From the NCBI GenBank assembly GCA_964034945.1, contig OZ035962.1:103542784-103606783 (forward strand): a stretch of 64,000 nucleotides of DNA. The letters are read 5' to 3'. Within the stretch, counting starts at the first letter, position 1. The number at the start of each line of letters is the position of its first letter. The position numbers and the translations under genes were made by a program. Positions 1 to 11,184 of this stretch are shown piece after piece. Source of the stretch: Chrysopilus asiliformis (Eukaryota > Arthropoda > Insecta > Diptera > Rhagionidae). The notes under the pieces were generated by a model that was given only the letters and a program-made list of their open reading frames with translations, did no database searches and was not told the origin of the DNA.

Positions 1-250
1 AAAGGAGGTTTGGGTGTTTTTAAACCGTGATTTTCGCCATGAATCCTGCTCAATAGGAGACTGAAAAGTTTCACTCGGGGGTTTTTGGGGTCGCTGATCA
101 CGATTCCAGTGTTAGATTTTCAAAATTCGAAATGGAGAGTCCTGCAAGGATAAGATTTTTCTCAAAAATTTTTAATTTCTTTCCGGTTTCTTCGTATTCT
201 AAAACTCATACAAAAAACTTAACGCGGCGACGACGGGTAAGCAAGCTAAT
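1..250 (-). repeat. Interspersed repeat R1, copy 1 (cut by window start)
   Basis: The reverse complement of this stretch aligns by eye with 53944-54205. Shared blocks include GATCAGCGACCCC, TTTCGAATTTTGAAAATCTAACA and a GTTAAGTTTTTTGTAT block. No protein is encoded. The copy runs off the window edge, so its full length is unknown. The class is unassigned. Arthropod non-LTR (RTE-like) tails can look like this, but that is inference. Confidence 0.7.
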
Positions 251-2930
251 AGTGCTATATAATTTAATATAAGGTATAAAAATTGTAGAAAAATATAAGA
301 GTTATTTAGGTTTAGTTTTAAATAGGAGGATTAGCGCTGCGGAGAAGTTCAAATCGATAAATTCTTGCTAAACTCTTTTAAACCAATAAAATTAAAATTC
401 CGGCTGATTGCCTAACTTTCTTTTTAAATAGTAGTCTAAAACGGTTTCATAAGAGAAAATTGGACATTACAAGTTGTGGAATACATACACAAAAAAATCA
501 CCAGAATATGTGCATTTGCAAATAAGTATTGATAAACCTTCTTTGAGTTGGTCTAGGTTGTAATGAAGTTACTGTACCAGAGCACAATTTGATGTCAAAA
601 TGTAACTTGTATCTTTTTGTTTTTTTTTCCTATAAAACATAAAATATTCCCCTTGTATAAAATATTACTTATTAGTTATTAGAAGCAGAAAAGTCTTTAC
701 TCTTTTCATACTTTATTCATAAGGAAGAGACTGAAAGGAAATATTATAAAATTTATAAAGGGAATATTATGAATTGTATAAAGGGAATATAATAAAATAT
801 ATCTGCGATAATAGTATCTTAGAGATGACAGAAAACTTATTTAATAAAAAAAATATTAGTGAAAAAATAATTTCATCGCATCGTCATGAAAGTTACTGCG
901 ATCAGTTTAGTATTCAAAGAGATTTTGTCCCATAGCAATTATAATCAAACGAATTTTCATTTCTTTTTCGCGTTGCAATGAAAACTACCATTCCGAGTAA
1001 AATTTCGTCACGAGAATATCCCTGAGGCTTGTTGAAAGGAATTTTCCCTATTGGAATCATTTATGAAATTGAATTTGATTTAGGTTAGATCAGATTGATT
1101 CTAAACGGTATGGAATTTGCACGAAATAAAAGGAATAGTACTTTGAGATAGTTTCTTAACAGCTACTTTAGATATAGTCAAAACCTATCAAAATAAAAAA
1201 AATATATTTTTAGACCACAGTTAGTGTATTGCCTGTTAATTTCGAATATTCAAAAGATATCACCTTTTTGTTTGAAAGACCTTCTAAGGGCGCAACTTTT
1301 TCATTAAAAAAAAGTCATATCGATAGAATGTAACTTTTAAGAAAGAATTATATGTAAAAGTTCTATCTTTGCAGACCCACTATTTACTTACTTTTTAACG
1401 GATTTCAACTAATTTGGTGCCGTTGTTAATGCCATGATGTCTACTTTCTAGGGAATATCCATTTCTCGCCATATAGCGCTTCTCACCGAATTCATTGAGA
1501 TTTCCGTGAATTTCCTACTTCATTTTTCACCCTTAAAAAGGTTGCGGAGGTGTAATTTGAGGAAGAAAGTCTCTTGAAAAACTTTGATCAGGACAATCCA
1601 TAGACACTTAGTTACGATACACCATGTATATTTTACCTGTTTCGAAATTTGTCTCTCGCTGTGGTTTTTTTTCTTCGACTTTGCCTTGCGTGATTCTAAC
1701 AATATTGTCCTTTTTACAAGTTTTAGGTTGGTTATTAAATTTTTACGGAACAATTTTACGGCGTATAAAATGCTAGCAAAATGAATTAATATCAGTCTTT
1801 AGCACCAATTATTTTACAGATGATTATAATGCTGTGATCAGCAGTCCCCCAACATGAATGAGTATTGCAAAAAGGGTTGCATGTAATATGACTATTAAAC
1901 AGGGGGATTTAAAACATGCAGCGTTTTTGAAAAAGGGTAACGTCTGAATAGAATGCTGGCGATAATCATCTATGACTATATTGAAATATTGTTTTCATTA
2001 ATTTCAAGCGGGTGGAATTTAATTTAACTGCACATCGAATACGTTTGATGCACCCCGTAGGGACGAAATGTGTAAGAGATTTCATAAAAGCGTTTTAATC
2101 ATTAAACAATTAATTCCTCTTTCGTCAAAATGTAGCGTGCTACATTGCAAAACCCTGGTGTATTTTTTATTTATTTTATACTGAACGTTTGAAATAGGCA
2201 TTTCATAACCATGGGCAAATGTGTAACGTGAAATGCATTGCATTGCACTGTCCTGATACCTTCATTAAATACTCTACTCATTTGTGTGTAGTTTTGCTTT
2301 TTAAATAGCGATGAGAGTTACATTAGCAGCGGAATCAATGCCAGTATTTAAGGTAGCTTTCAATTGTAGGTGCATCACCATTAATGCGAAATATAACTGA
2401 TTACTGTAACGTTAGTTGAAAACATCAACTTTTTCCATTAAATGAAATTAGAGCACTGCCCAAGGGATTTAATTTTTGTTCAATGGTTTTCACAAAACAA
2501 CTCTTCACAATGTTTCATTTCGAGTAACTTTTCGAATGAAACGAATAGAAAACATTAAAAATAGAACGGAAGTAGGATAATTGCTGGGAATCGTTAAAAA
2601 AGTTAAAGGTTTTAAGCTCATGTAGTAGTAGGAGAAGTTATTCCTATCTAGTATTGAAATTGTTTTATATCCTCTGTGATATACCTGAATTTTTCTATTC
2701 ATTTATTCGGGAATAATGAGAGGAAATTGAGGGTAGGTTAGATATTCAAGTTGTTTACAGATTTTTGAACAAAATTGTAAAATAATAGCTGTGCCCTCAA
2801 TGTTAATTCATATTAATCTGGCAACACTTGCGCATTTTGACATTTGAGAATAAAAGACGGAAAATTATATTTTTACTGTTAGTCTGTGAGTCTGTTAGTC
2901 TGTTAGTCTTATAACTATACTCTTTTCTTT
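251..2930. other. AT-rich stretch, no gene seen
   Basis: Only short chance frames occur here. A minor local duplication of the words ATAAAGGGAATAT lies near 760-795. No terminal inverted repeats, splice-bounded open frames or RNA genes were recognised. Confidence 0.5.
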
Positions 2931-2938
2931 ACTATTAG

Positions 2939-3005
2939 CACAATTAATTTCAATCTGCCATTTATATCGGCGAACCCGCTGCCGTGCCCCCTCGCTGCAA
3001 GACAG
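2939..3005 (+). other. Possible small exon in a GC-rich patch (weak)
   Basis: A pyrimidine-rich tract ending ACTATTAG precedes 2939, and a GACAG/GTAAAG donor-like site follows 3005. Two of the three frames of the 67-nt interval are open. The surrounding stretch 2960-3130 is clearly more GC-rich than its neighbours, with short GCC/GGC inverted motifs. The minus strand also has a good acceptor-like site (CTGTCTTGCAG), so strand is uncertain. It could equally be part of an old GC-rich repeat. Confidence 0.15.
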
Positions 3006-3322
3006 GTAAAGCTTATGGCCTGCTGCCGGTTTGGCTACTTATTTGCGAATGCAGACGCTTTATCTCCCTTGCAACCACGTCAGCGGGCTGCCCTCACCCA
3101 GCAACGAGTTGCCAGGCTGGCAGTATTTTGAAATTAATATCTGGGGGTAATTTTATTCGTTATAGTCTGCTAGCCATAAAATTTTTACAGGTATGTTTGG
3201 TGTTCGAATGAGACGAACGTATCAACTTTTGGTGGAAATTCCATAACCCAATAACGTTTTTTTTTCAGTGGTCTTATGTATGACAAAATTTGAAGGCAAT
3301 AAAATGTCCTACATTTTTGTCT

Positions 3323-3930
3323 TTAACCCTAGGAGGTCCAAACAGGTCTGTGCAGACTTTTTGCATATAAATGTGAGCATAACTTTTTTGTTTTGCGTGT
3401 TAGAGACGAATCCGTCCATGACTTCCTAGAAGCGGCTACGGCGAGCACAATTAGCACAAAATCAGACCCGTTATGTGTTTGTGTTCGGTTTTATTCGTGT
3501 TTACAAACCAAATGGTTCAAACGTACCAAACAGGTCTGTGCAGATAACACCCGAGATCGTAAGTATAATTATGCGTGAATCAAACCGGAAGGCCAAGGAA
3601 CTATGCCGCCTATGGTGTGACAAGAATCCTGACAAGACACCGCGAACGTGGACGCAACCTATAACCGAAAATGAAATATACGCCTTTTTTGGCCTAACTT
3701 TGTTTGCCGGCATATTCGGGTCAAACAGTCAGCCTGTTCATGAGCTGTGGGGCCGCAACGCAAACCCTATCTACAAGGCGACGAGGTCTAGGCAGCGATA
3801 TAAAGCTATTTTACAATATATTCGATTCGATAACGGCAACACGAGACCCGCTCGACTATTAGAAAGCAAGTCTGCGCAGACCTGGTTGGGCCTGGGAAGA
3901 CTTGTTTGGGGTTGGACCTCCTAGGGTTAA
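3323..3930. mobile_element. Non-autonomous piggyBac element, 600 bp, with TTAA duplication
   Basis: TTAA occurs at 3323-3326 and 3927-3930. Between them the ends are perfect 13-bp inverted repeats, CCCTAGGAGGTCC at 3327-3339 and its complement at 3914-3926. Internal 19-bp inverted repeats containing GTCTGYGCAGAC lie 3 bp inside the left end (3343-3361) and 29 bp inside the right end (3866-3884). The founding piggyBac element has the same plan: a 13-bp terminal repeat, a 19-bp inner repeat, a short left spacer and an about 31-bp right spacer. The element is far shorter than a full piggyBac (about 2.5 kb) because the transposase middle and C-terminus are missing. A third copy of CAGGTCTGTGCAGA lies at 3531-3544. 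Confidence 0.93.
3393..3924 (+). pseudogene. piggyBac transposase N-terminal remnant
   Basis: The open frame at 3430-3924 contains the start of the piggyBac transposase domain (DDE_Tnp_1_7 type). It has a stretch reading ITENEIYAFFGLTLFAGI, then an ELWGRN block, then QRYKAILQYIRFDN. This is the conserved region before the first catalytic aspartate. The catalytic core and the cysteine-rich C-terminal domain are absent. The frame runs on into the right terminal repeat, which fits an internal deletion that joined the early coding region to the element's right end. Upstream, another frame (3393-3578) reads RDESVHDFLEAA-like sequence that may be the earlier N-terminus, so a frameshift is likely. 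The frame has no ATG at a sensible start. It cannot make an active transposase. Confidence 0.88.
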
Positions 3931-4060
3931 CAAGAACTGCGTATCTCAAGCAGTTATCGTGATATACCGTTGCTTGAATAGATTCCCTTTTTTGCGATTA
4001 TCTTAAAATTTCTTTCACTTATCGATATCTTTTACCGTTATCGAGATATTTCCGATTTTG

Positions 4061-6331
4061 CAAAATAAAAATTCATGTGTTTATATAAACTAAAGTTTTA
4101 TTCGAGGGCTTATAGTGTAAACTGTGCAGAAACGTAGATGTTGTATATGAAAGTGATGTGCAGTTTTATATAAGATATTTTTCTTCCTGTGATTACAATT
4201 CGGTTTTAGTAATCGATCATTACATTCCACGAAACTTTTTTAAGTACTGTTATTTTTATAAAACTGCGCCTTATCATGATTGATATTCCAATAGGAAACG
4301 TGTGCGAAAACAATAGTTTTACCAAAAAACTAAAGTGGCACAAGGAGATACTTATGTTAGTTTAATAATGTATTCACGCGAATTTTAATTGCCTCATTAA
4401 CAATGCCAACATGAAATAGCTGGGCGTTCATATCAAGTCATATTCAGTATATAAACAAGCGGACATATTTCAAACTTTATGAGTCAAATTATACTTCCCC
4501 CTATTTGGCTTTTTATGCTGTACAAGCTCATTGTGTGTTTCGTCACTTTTGTTAAATTATTATTTCTATAATTCTTTTTTTTTGCGCTATTTGGCTTCCG
4601 TTTATTCGGCTATAGTATTTTTTCGTATCCTATTTATTTTTCTCTTCTTTTCAAAACTAAAAGTTCTTAAAACGGAACACGAAATGAGTACAAATACCCT
4701 CAGTAGCCAACTAAAACAGAAAATGAACAAACAATGTCAGAAGTGGAAGATTTAATAAGAAGGGAGAGAAGAAAACTTTTCGTCTTTTTATGTATTTCTT
4801 TTTTATGTTGTTTTATGTTGTGTTGTCCTGTCACCCTGTTTTTAACTCAGCTATTTTTTTTAATATGTCACTCTGAATATTCTCTAAAAGTTTTTCGTTG
4901 GCAGTTTTCGAAACAACAGCAAAATGTTGAAAAAAATAATCCCAAAAAATACAACAAAGACGAGAAAGGAAAAATGAATAGGAAGAGTGTCCTTCTTCTT
5001 TCGTGAACAAAACGTCAAGGGACTATCGTCATTATTTTAATAACTACTCGTACTTTTGTTTGTACGCCCTCTATATTTCCTGTCAGCACAATGATGACAC
5101 CATTTTCTTATCCAGTGTTCACAATGTCAAAAAACACTATTTCGTCACTTACGGCTCCTTGGACTACTACCGTGCCCGGCCAGCTACCACTCCGTAAGCC
5201 TTGAAACACGAAAACGGAATCATCCTGGCTGTCATGTGGTATGAAATCCCCGGCGGGCCCTCTGTCCCTCTATCTTCTGTTTCACAATAGTTCTAGTGTC
5301 TTGATGAAGATAGTGGATCTTTTGAGTGAGTGCCAGCAGCCAAACAGGGCTAGGCTCCACAGCAGCATTTAGCAAATGGTAATACCATCAGCAATATAAG
5401 GATGTTACGACGACCGCCACTCACTTGGAGGTACCCCGCCAGCATATCCTTATTTACAATACACCATCAAAAAGGAGCAAGGAATCCTATCGCCAACATT
5501 CACATGAAAGCGTTTCGTGATGACATGAAAAAGCTGAATATATAAACCTATCCTTGGGCATTTTGTTTCACTTCTTTAGGCCTATTTGCTCAACAAGTTT
5601 TCGCACATCAGGCTTTTAGCTCCCAGGCGGCGATATAGACTAACTCATGGAAGGAGAAAACCAGAAGGAAGGCAGAGGTTGGAGGTTGTGTTTAAACCCA
5701 ACCCTCGAATTTAGTCACGAACAGTTTAACGTGGGCGAGGTGATGTTTAAAAAAACGAATGCAAACGGTGAAAAAATCCTCGAACCTATAGAGAAAACAA
5801 ATGCGTGAATATTGATCGCAAACGTAAAGACGTTATTTGGGTACAGATGAAATCGTTACACCACGTATTCTTACCCAAGTATGTCTAGTTAATCCAGATC
5901 TATTTCCATCTATTCAAGCGTCTGTCTTATAAATATATTTCGTGTTCCTAACACCATTGCTACATGAGACCATTGTTATGAAATTATTTACGTGAAAAGC
6001 AAACCAATAGTCGGCCTTCTTTTATGCCGCAAAGACTCCACACATCAGAAAATGAAAATGGATGTGTCCTTGCTGGTGTGTGCAGGGTATGCAAATTTTC
6101 GGGATGATTGCCCTATTCAAAACTTTGAAAATGAAGGGAAGCTCGATTTTGTCATTAGATCCATCTGTCAACTGCAGCGTCCCATATTCTATTCGTTCTA
6201 TGGCTAGCTATTAGGGCTGTAGAGAATAGTTTAACACGACGTTTTCACATATCACTTCCACCCCATGTGAACAAAGGTCCTTTCTGCATGAATTTATGCA
6301 TCAACAACCATTAAACGTATGTTAATATATA
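4061..6331. other. Intergenic or intronic stretch, no gene recognised
   Basis: Low-complexity AT-rich DNA. A somewhat GC-richer patch lies at 5160-5480. On the minus strand that patch has a short ATG frame of about 31 codons containing a GTGAGT donor-like site, too weak to call. No inverted-repeat element was found. Confidence 0.4.
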
Positions 6332-7628
6332 TAACACATGGATCAATAAGTCCCGAGACTAACAATGAAAACAACATTTTTTTTGCCAAATTTTTTTTTA
6401 TTCATCAATATAATCACCTTTTAGGGTGATACAATCGTTCCAACGCTTTTCCAATTTTTCAATACCATGTTTATAAAAAAAATTATCTTTCGCTTCAAAA
6501 TAAGCTTCAGTTTCAGCGATGACCTCCTCATTTGAGCCAAATCTTTTTCCCTGGAGCATTTTTTTAAGATCAGCAAAGAGCCAGTAGTCACTGGGGGCTA
6601 AATCTGGCGAGTATGGGGGGTGGGGAAGCAGATGAAAGCCCAATTCGTTCAATTTTGCCATTGTTTTCATCGACTTGTGGCAGGGTGCATTGTCTTGGTG
6701 AAAAAGGATTTTTTTTCTCTGCATGTGCGGTCGTTTTTTTGCGATTTCCTCCTTCAAACGCACCAGCAAGTCAATATAATAATCACTGTTGATCGATTTA
6801 CCTTTTTCGAGGTAGTCAATGAAAATCACGCCATGCGTATCCCAAAAAACTGACGCCATGACTTTGCCAGCTGACTGCTGCGTTTTCGGACGCTTCGGAC
6901 GGCTTTCGCCAGCTGTGCGCCACTCAGATGACTGCCGCTTCGACTCTGGAGTGTAGTGATGTATCCATGTTTCGTCCATGGACACGTAACGACGCAAGAA
7001 ATCTTTTTTATTGCGAGTAAATAGCAATAAACAGCTTTCTGAATCATCGACTCGTTGCTGTTTTTGTTCCATCGAAAGCAATCGCGGCACCCACTTGGAA
7101 AAAACCTTTTTCATGCTCAATTTTTCATGAAGGATAGTAAATGCACTTCCATATGATATCTGTGTTATCTCAGCAATCTCACGGAGCTTCACTTTACGAT
7201 CTTTCATTATAATTTTTGTCACTTCACTCACATTTTCCGGTGTAACGGCTTCCACAGGTCTACCCGAGCGTTCCGCGTCATTTGTGTCGGTACGACCACG
7301 TTTAAACTCGGCAAACCACCGACAAATCGTTGCTTTTGATGGACAAGAGTCCGGGTAACATTTTTCAATCCTTTGTTTCGCTTGCACGGTGTTTTTACCC
7401 ATTAAAAAACAATGTTTTATCAGAACACGAAACTCGGTTTTTTCCATTTTTTAAACAAACTACAAAACGACTTTACTCCAACCTCGATAACTCAGCTGTT
7501 TCTGGTCCGATCGACTTAAAATTTTGACACGTTTCAAGCAAAGGTTAGTACTCTAGAAAGACGTGGTTACTGGTTTACTACGAGCGTCATCTCTGGGTTA
7601 GTCTCGGGACTTATTGATCCATGTGTTA
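6332..7628 (-). mobile_element. Complete mariner transposon, 1,293 bp
   Basis: The element spans 6334-7626. It is bounded by perfect 30-bp terminal inverted repeats (6334-6363 and 7597-7626, beginning ACACATGGATCAATAAGT) and by the TA duplication at 6332-6333 and 7627-7628. The length is normal for mariner (about 1.3 kb). The transposase runs on the minus strand between the repeats, with short untranslated stretches on both sides. Perfect terminal repeats and an unbroken frame suggest a young insertion. Confidence 0.97.
6398..7447 (-). CDS. mariner transposase (D,D34D), full length
   Basis: This 349-residue protein, started at an ATG at 7447, is the normal length for mariner transposases (about 345-350). 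It cuts and pastes its own element by binding the terminal repeats and joining DNA at TA sites in the nucleus. The N-terminal about 110 residues form the paired helix-turn-helix DNA-binding region. A WVPRLLS linker motif follows at residues 119-125. The catalytic triad is D158 (SMDET), D252 (HQDNAPCH) and D287 (APSDYW). There are 34 residues between the last two, which is the mariner signature, and YSPDLAP sits just before D287. No stop, frameshift or missing catalytic residue is visible. It has no host neighbours; the terminal repeats flank it on both sides. Activity is inferred, not shown. Confidence 0.96.
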   Translation of the reverse strand: MEKTEFRVLIKHCFLMGKNTVQAKQRIEKCYPDSCPSKATICRWFAEFKRGRTDTNDAERSGRPVEAVTPENVSEVTKIIMKDRKVKLREIAEITQISYGSAFTILHEKLSMKKVFSKWVPRLLSMEQKQQRVDDSESCLLLFTRNKKDFLRRYVSMDETWIHHYTPESKRQSSEWRTAGESRPKRPKTQQSAGKVMASVFWDTHGVIFIDYLEKGKSINSDYYIDLLVRLKEEIAKKRPHMQRKKILFHQDNAPCHKSMKTMAKLNELGFHLLPHPPYSPDLAPSDYWLFADLKKMLQGKRFGSNEEVIAETEAYFEAKDNFFYKHGIEKLEKRWNDCITLKGDYIDE

Positions 7629-8109
7629 GAAATATACGAAACCAAACAACTTGAAAAGCTATTTCTTTTGAAAACTTTTATGTTTTATGTTTTAATTTCC
7701 TCACAACAACCTCATACATCAACTTCAAAATATGCTGGACAAGCGGACAGAGCAAGGACATATGGGAGTTTTGAAAATGTGCAAAAACAATTACAGCTTT
7801 TAAATGAATTCATTCATTCTTTTTGGATGGTGGTATCCAGACCTTCAGGATGTTTCCATTGGTTTTTTTTGTCCTATTAGTTTTGTAATTTCAGTTTTTA
7901 TCATACAATTTCATGCATTTTATTTGTCGTTTTTACACAAAATCCAAGGTTTTGCTGGACATGACATTCCATCAAACAATTTTCCGTCATTTATTTTGCA
8001 GTTCGGTATGTACCACTATTTCCGAGATCATAATAATAACTTTAATGATTAAAAATGTAATTTCTGATGACTTAAAAGTAACGTCAGTTAATTTTCCAGC
8101 GAATGCGTT
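7629..8109. other. Unannotated AT-rich stretch
   Basis: Short overlapping plus-strand frames occur here but resemble no family I know. No repeat ends were seen. Confidence 0.4.
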
Positions 8110-8640
8110 TATGGAAATCCGTCATAGAATTTCAAATTTGCGCTTCTTTACCTACACTTTATATGAAGAAGTACCAGGAAGACCGAGCCATGCTCGGCGA
8201 CCTCAAAATCCTACTTTTGCTGATTTTTGGGGAAAAACTAAATTCACATTATCTTTACAGAGCTTTTCCAGAGTTTTTAAATTTCCAACCTAGAAAAATT
8301 TCATGGAAATCGGTTGAGTGATTATTGAGTAATCGCTGTCCCCGATTTTTGAAACGTTGTTTTGAGACACCAGGCAAGGGGTATCGAGGGGAGGGAAAAG
8401 TCAGGTTTGTAGTGATAAAATCGAAAGCCCTTAGCCCCTTTAGTAATACTGTAAAGTTTCATTAAGATCGGACCACCCAATTCGAAGATACCAGGCGAGG
8501 GGTATCGAGGGGAATTTTCTCAGAGGTGAGACCTATCTAAATCGATTCCTTGTCCCCGGAAATCCCTAACCCCCAAGTTTCGTGAAAATCGTTAGGCAGG
8601 TTTTCGATTATAGGATAGGATAGGACTATATTAGATTTAA
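8110..8640 (+). repeat. Interspersed repeat with about 121-bp tandem units
   Basis: The block CCAGGCRAGGGGTATCGAGGGG occurs near 8370 and again at 8490, about 121 bp apart. Each is followed by diverged sequence with a TTTCRTGRAAATCGGTT-like line. The upstream part reads GACCGAGCCATGCTCGG. It is similar in style to 11185-11880 and encodes no protein. Such ladders are common at tails of arthropod non-LTR elements; that class is a guess. Confidence 0.55.
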
Positions 8641-8689
8641 TACTTGTATACCGTTTGTGTAACGCATCGAACCAATCGTCGAATACAAA

Positions 8690-8900
8690 AATTGACTACA
8701 CCAGGATCTTTGTGGGAGGATAAAATTTTTTGACTTCGGCGTGTCTGTCCGTCTCACCGTGAACACCGTAACTTTCGAAAAGATTGAGCTAGAGGCTTGA
8801 AATAGCTAGGTTAAGTTCTTTAACGGGCAAAATCGGACCATTCCTTCCCCTCCCCCTTACAAACGAAACAGTTTTCACAATTTCCTGGAAAACGGTTAAT
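8690..8900 (+). repeat. Interspersed repeat R4, copy
   Basis: It opens with CTACACCAGGATCTTTGTG. GTGTCTGTCCGTCTCACCGTGAACAC and TAACTTTCGAAAAGATTGAGCTAGAGGCTTGAAAT-type text follow. The same order of blocks recurs at 62075-62190 and, in reverse, at 26240-26525. A partial R4 start (ACTACACCAGAG) is at 24245. Confidence 0.6.
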
Positions 8901-10003
8901 TGTATTGAAAAATTCAAAATTAAAGTAATATTTTAAAACTTTTACTAGCTGTGTGGCTTTTTAATAAAAGTATTTTTAAAAAATCACGCGTTCTTGGGTT
9001 ATTTAAGATGCGTACAACGGACAAACCGACATGCAGATGCACGGACATCCTCATAATTTTGCTGAAACGGATTTCGTGCTGATCAGAAATTTTCTATCTG
9101 CCCCCATTCTCGAGTCAGTCTTCGTCATAAATACAATACTTTCCCTCTGAAAAAAGTAAATATGAAAAATCAACAAACCAAAACCCTTACTGCTGTTTAT
9201 ACAGAAATGATTTGCTTCCATAACAATTGCCACAGAAGTGGGATCAAATAATTCAAAAACAGGCCAAAAAACAAGCAACTAGTAAAGAATTTTGTAAGAG
9301 TGTGGATTGATTCAATACACAAAAAAACAATTGGATCTTTTCTGTCAGCCAGTTAAAAACACTGAAAACATCTACGAATTCTGTAAGATGATGATCTTAA
9401 CTGCCCAAACATATCACTTCACAATTTTCCATTCCTTTTGAAGATTAAAAATTTAAATGAGCATAAATATGGTTCCAACCGAAATATAATTATTTATTCA
9501 GTTCTATGAACATGAGAAACGGTCCTAAAATACTTATACAATTTTTCCGTATAGTAAAACTACATATGAATGCATGTCTGTAGATTTAAGAAAGTTTTTT
9601 GGATTATAGATAAATGTCTTCAAAATCAATGTTTGTTAAAGCATTAACTACAAAATTTGTAGATCATTTCATCCATTGAATAAACATCCGTCCAACATTT
9701 ACAACCAGCCACCAAGGGCAATTGTGGCATAAGGAAAATCAGGGGCACAGACAAAACATGTAACTTTTTTTTTGAAAGTATCTGTGGAAATTCTATACCA
9801 TTTACTCGTATATGCGATATTATAACTTGCTGAGCTGGAAAACTTATTGAGTATGGTCGAGATGAGTCGAATTACTTTTGCTATCCATCTAATTTTGAAA
9901 ATTTCTAAAGATAGCAAACTGATTGAGAATGACTACATTCGATTTGTTTGTTTTTCCTTCGTCTACGAAGGCGGATAAAATTGGTGAAAATGTATTCTTC
10001 GTG
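8901..10003. other. Unannotated stretch
   Basis: AT-rich with no recognisable gene. A short ACGGACAAACCGACATGC tract near 9015 resembles the (CAGACGGA)-type tail of R4. Confidence 0.35.
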
Positions 10004-10065
10004 TAGAAATATATTCAAAATATTGATTATTTGGAGAAATAATCAATATTTTGAATATATTTCTA
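10004..10065. repeat. Perfect 29-bp inverted repeat with 4-nt loop
   Basis: The arms are 10004-10032 and 10037-10065, separated by GGAG. Every base pairs, and both arms read TAGAAATATATTCAAAATAT inward from the outer ends. It is AT-rich but not simple-sequence. It could fold as a cruciform in DNA or a tight hairpin in RNA. No flanking duplication or protein context was seen. Confidence 0.9.
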
Positions 10066-11184
10066 TTTTGGAGAATTATTATGACCACATCAAGTGCTGG
10101 AGGATTTCAGATAGAAAAGTGTTTGATTTATGGTTTTCGAACTTTGCTATTGCTAGATTTTATCATGCAAATGATTTGCATATACCGTCAGTAGAGCAGA
10201 GTTTATAAAATTTTCTTAAAATATAGTCAGTTCGAGAATCTGTTTACCAATACTGTGATATTCATGTGTTATAAACTTTCAAGTTGATTTCAATTATTGT
10301 TTTCCAATAAATTACTTCTGGGATCTCAATCATACAAACCAAAATGTTTTCAATGGTCACGTTTTTCTTAGGTTCGTACTTACAAATGTACGATTCTAGA
10401 CACGAGTCTGTTTTCAAAAAATAGTTGATCAAGTTTTAAATTACATAACGAGAATTTTGAATATTTTCAAAATGCTAGTGGAAAATGAGAAAATGCTTAT
10501 TGCGATGAGCAATTTGTATTATTTTTCTTTGGGATGCCTCTCAAATGATATTGGGGATCTATTTTATATTTTTTGTTGAAGGAAAAGCAGTTCCGCATCG
10601 CGTACATGACATATGAACCGAATTGAATCTGTGCGGTCTGTTAAGATACTTTCCAGCTTTTTGTGAGTTGTTATGCACTGAGAGAGTTATTTCCATTCCA
10701 AAAAGATAAAAGATGCCACGAGACCATTTCGAAATTCCATCTGGCGTTCGAGTATCAAAAATTCTTTCTGGCTTTTTATGGCAATTTGAGATTAGATATT
10801 TTCAGATTTTGTATCTAACAGCAGCTCATCGAATGATTAATTAATTCAATATGCTTTGCTTGAATTTAAAAAAAATGAAGAAATGAAATTATGATTTATG
10901 CTGCGTAAAATTAAGAAAAAAGAAATAAGTTTTAAGGAAAATAATTCGTCGTCCAAATGTGAATAAAATTTTTAATTGTTTTTTCCGCTTCTATGGTAAG
11001 CCTTGGATGCTCTCAATATGTGAAATCTTTTTCTTAAAAACACCAACGTGGATTTGCCTCTTACGTTTCTCACAAATCTGTTACTGACTGGTATGACGAT
11101 CTTCGGAATCGTCTTCAAGCGATTTTTTTTTATATCAGCAAAAACATTTTTGGGAAGTTCCAAATAGGAGCTTTATTTATTTTG
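10066..11184. other. Unannotated AT-rich stretch
   Basis: No gene, repeat end or RNA gene was recognised. Poly-A/T tracts are frequent. Confidence 0.4.

Larger units (their letters stand above)
3238..4060 (+). repeat. Interspersed repeat R2, copy A, split by a piggyBac element
   Basis: The left part (3238-3322) and right part (3931-4060) together match 40235-40480, and match 43860-44110 in reverse. Landmarks are CAGTGGTCTTATG, GACAAAATTTGAAGGCAATAAA and, to the right, ACAAGAACT followed by ATCGTGATATACCG. The two halves are separated exactly by the TTAA-flanked element at 3327-3926. No coding content was seen in R2. Confidence 0.75.

Noticed and set aside
5390..5480. Minus-strand short signal-peptide-like frame with a GTGAGT site
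   Set aside because: Only about 31 codons, no matching downstream exon and no recognisable family.
6620..7047. Frames at 6620-6853 (+) and 6826-7047 (-)
   Set aside because: They are shadow frames of the mariner transposase gene.
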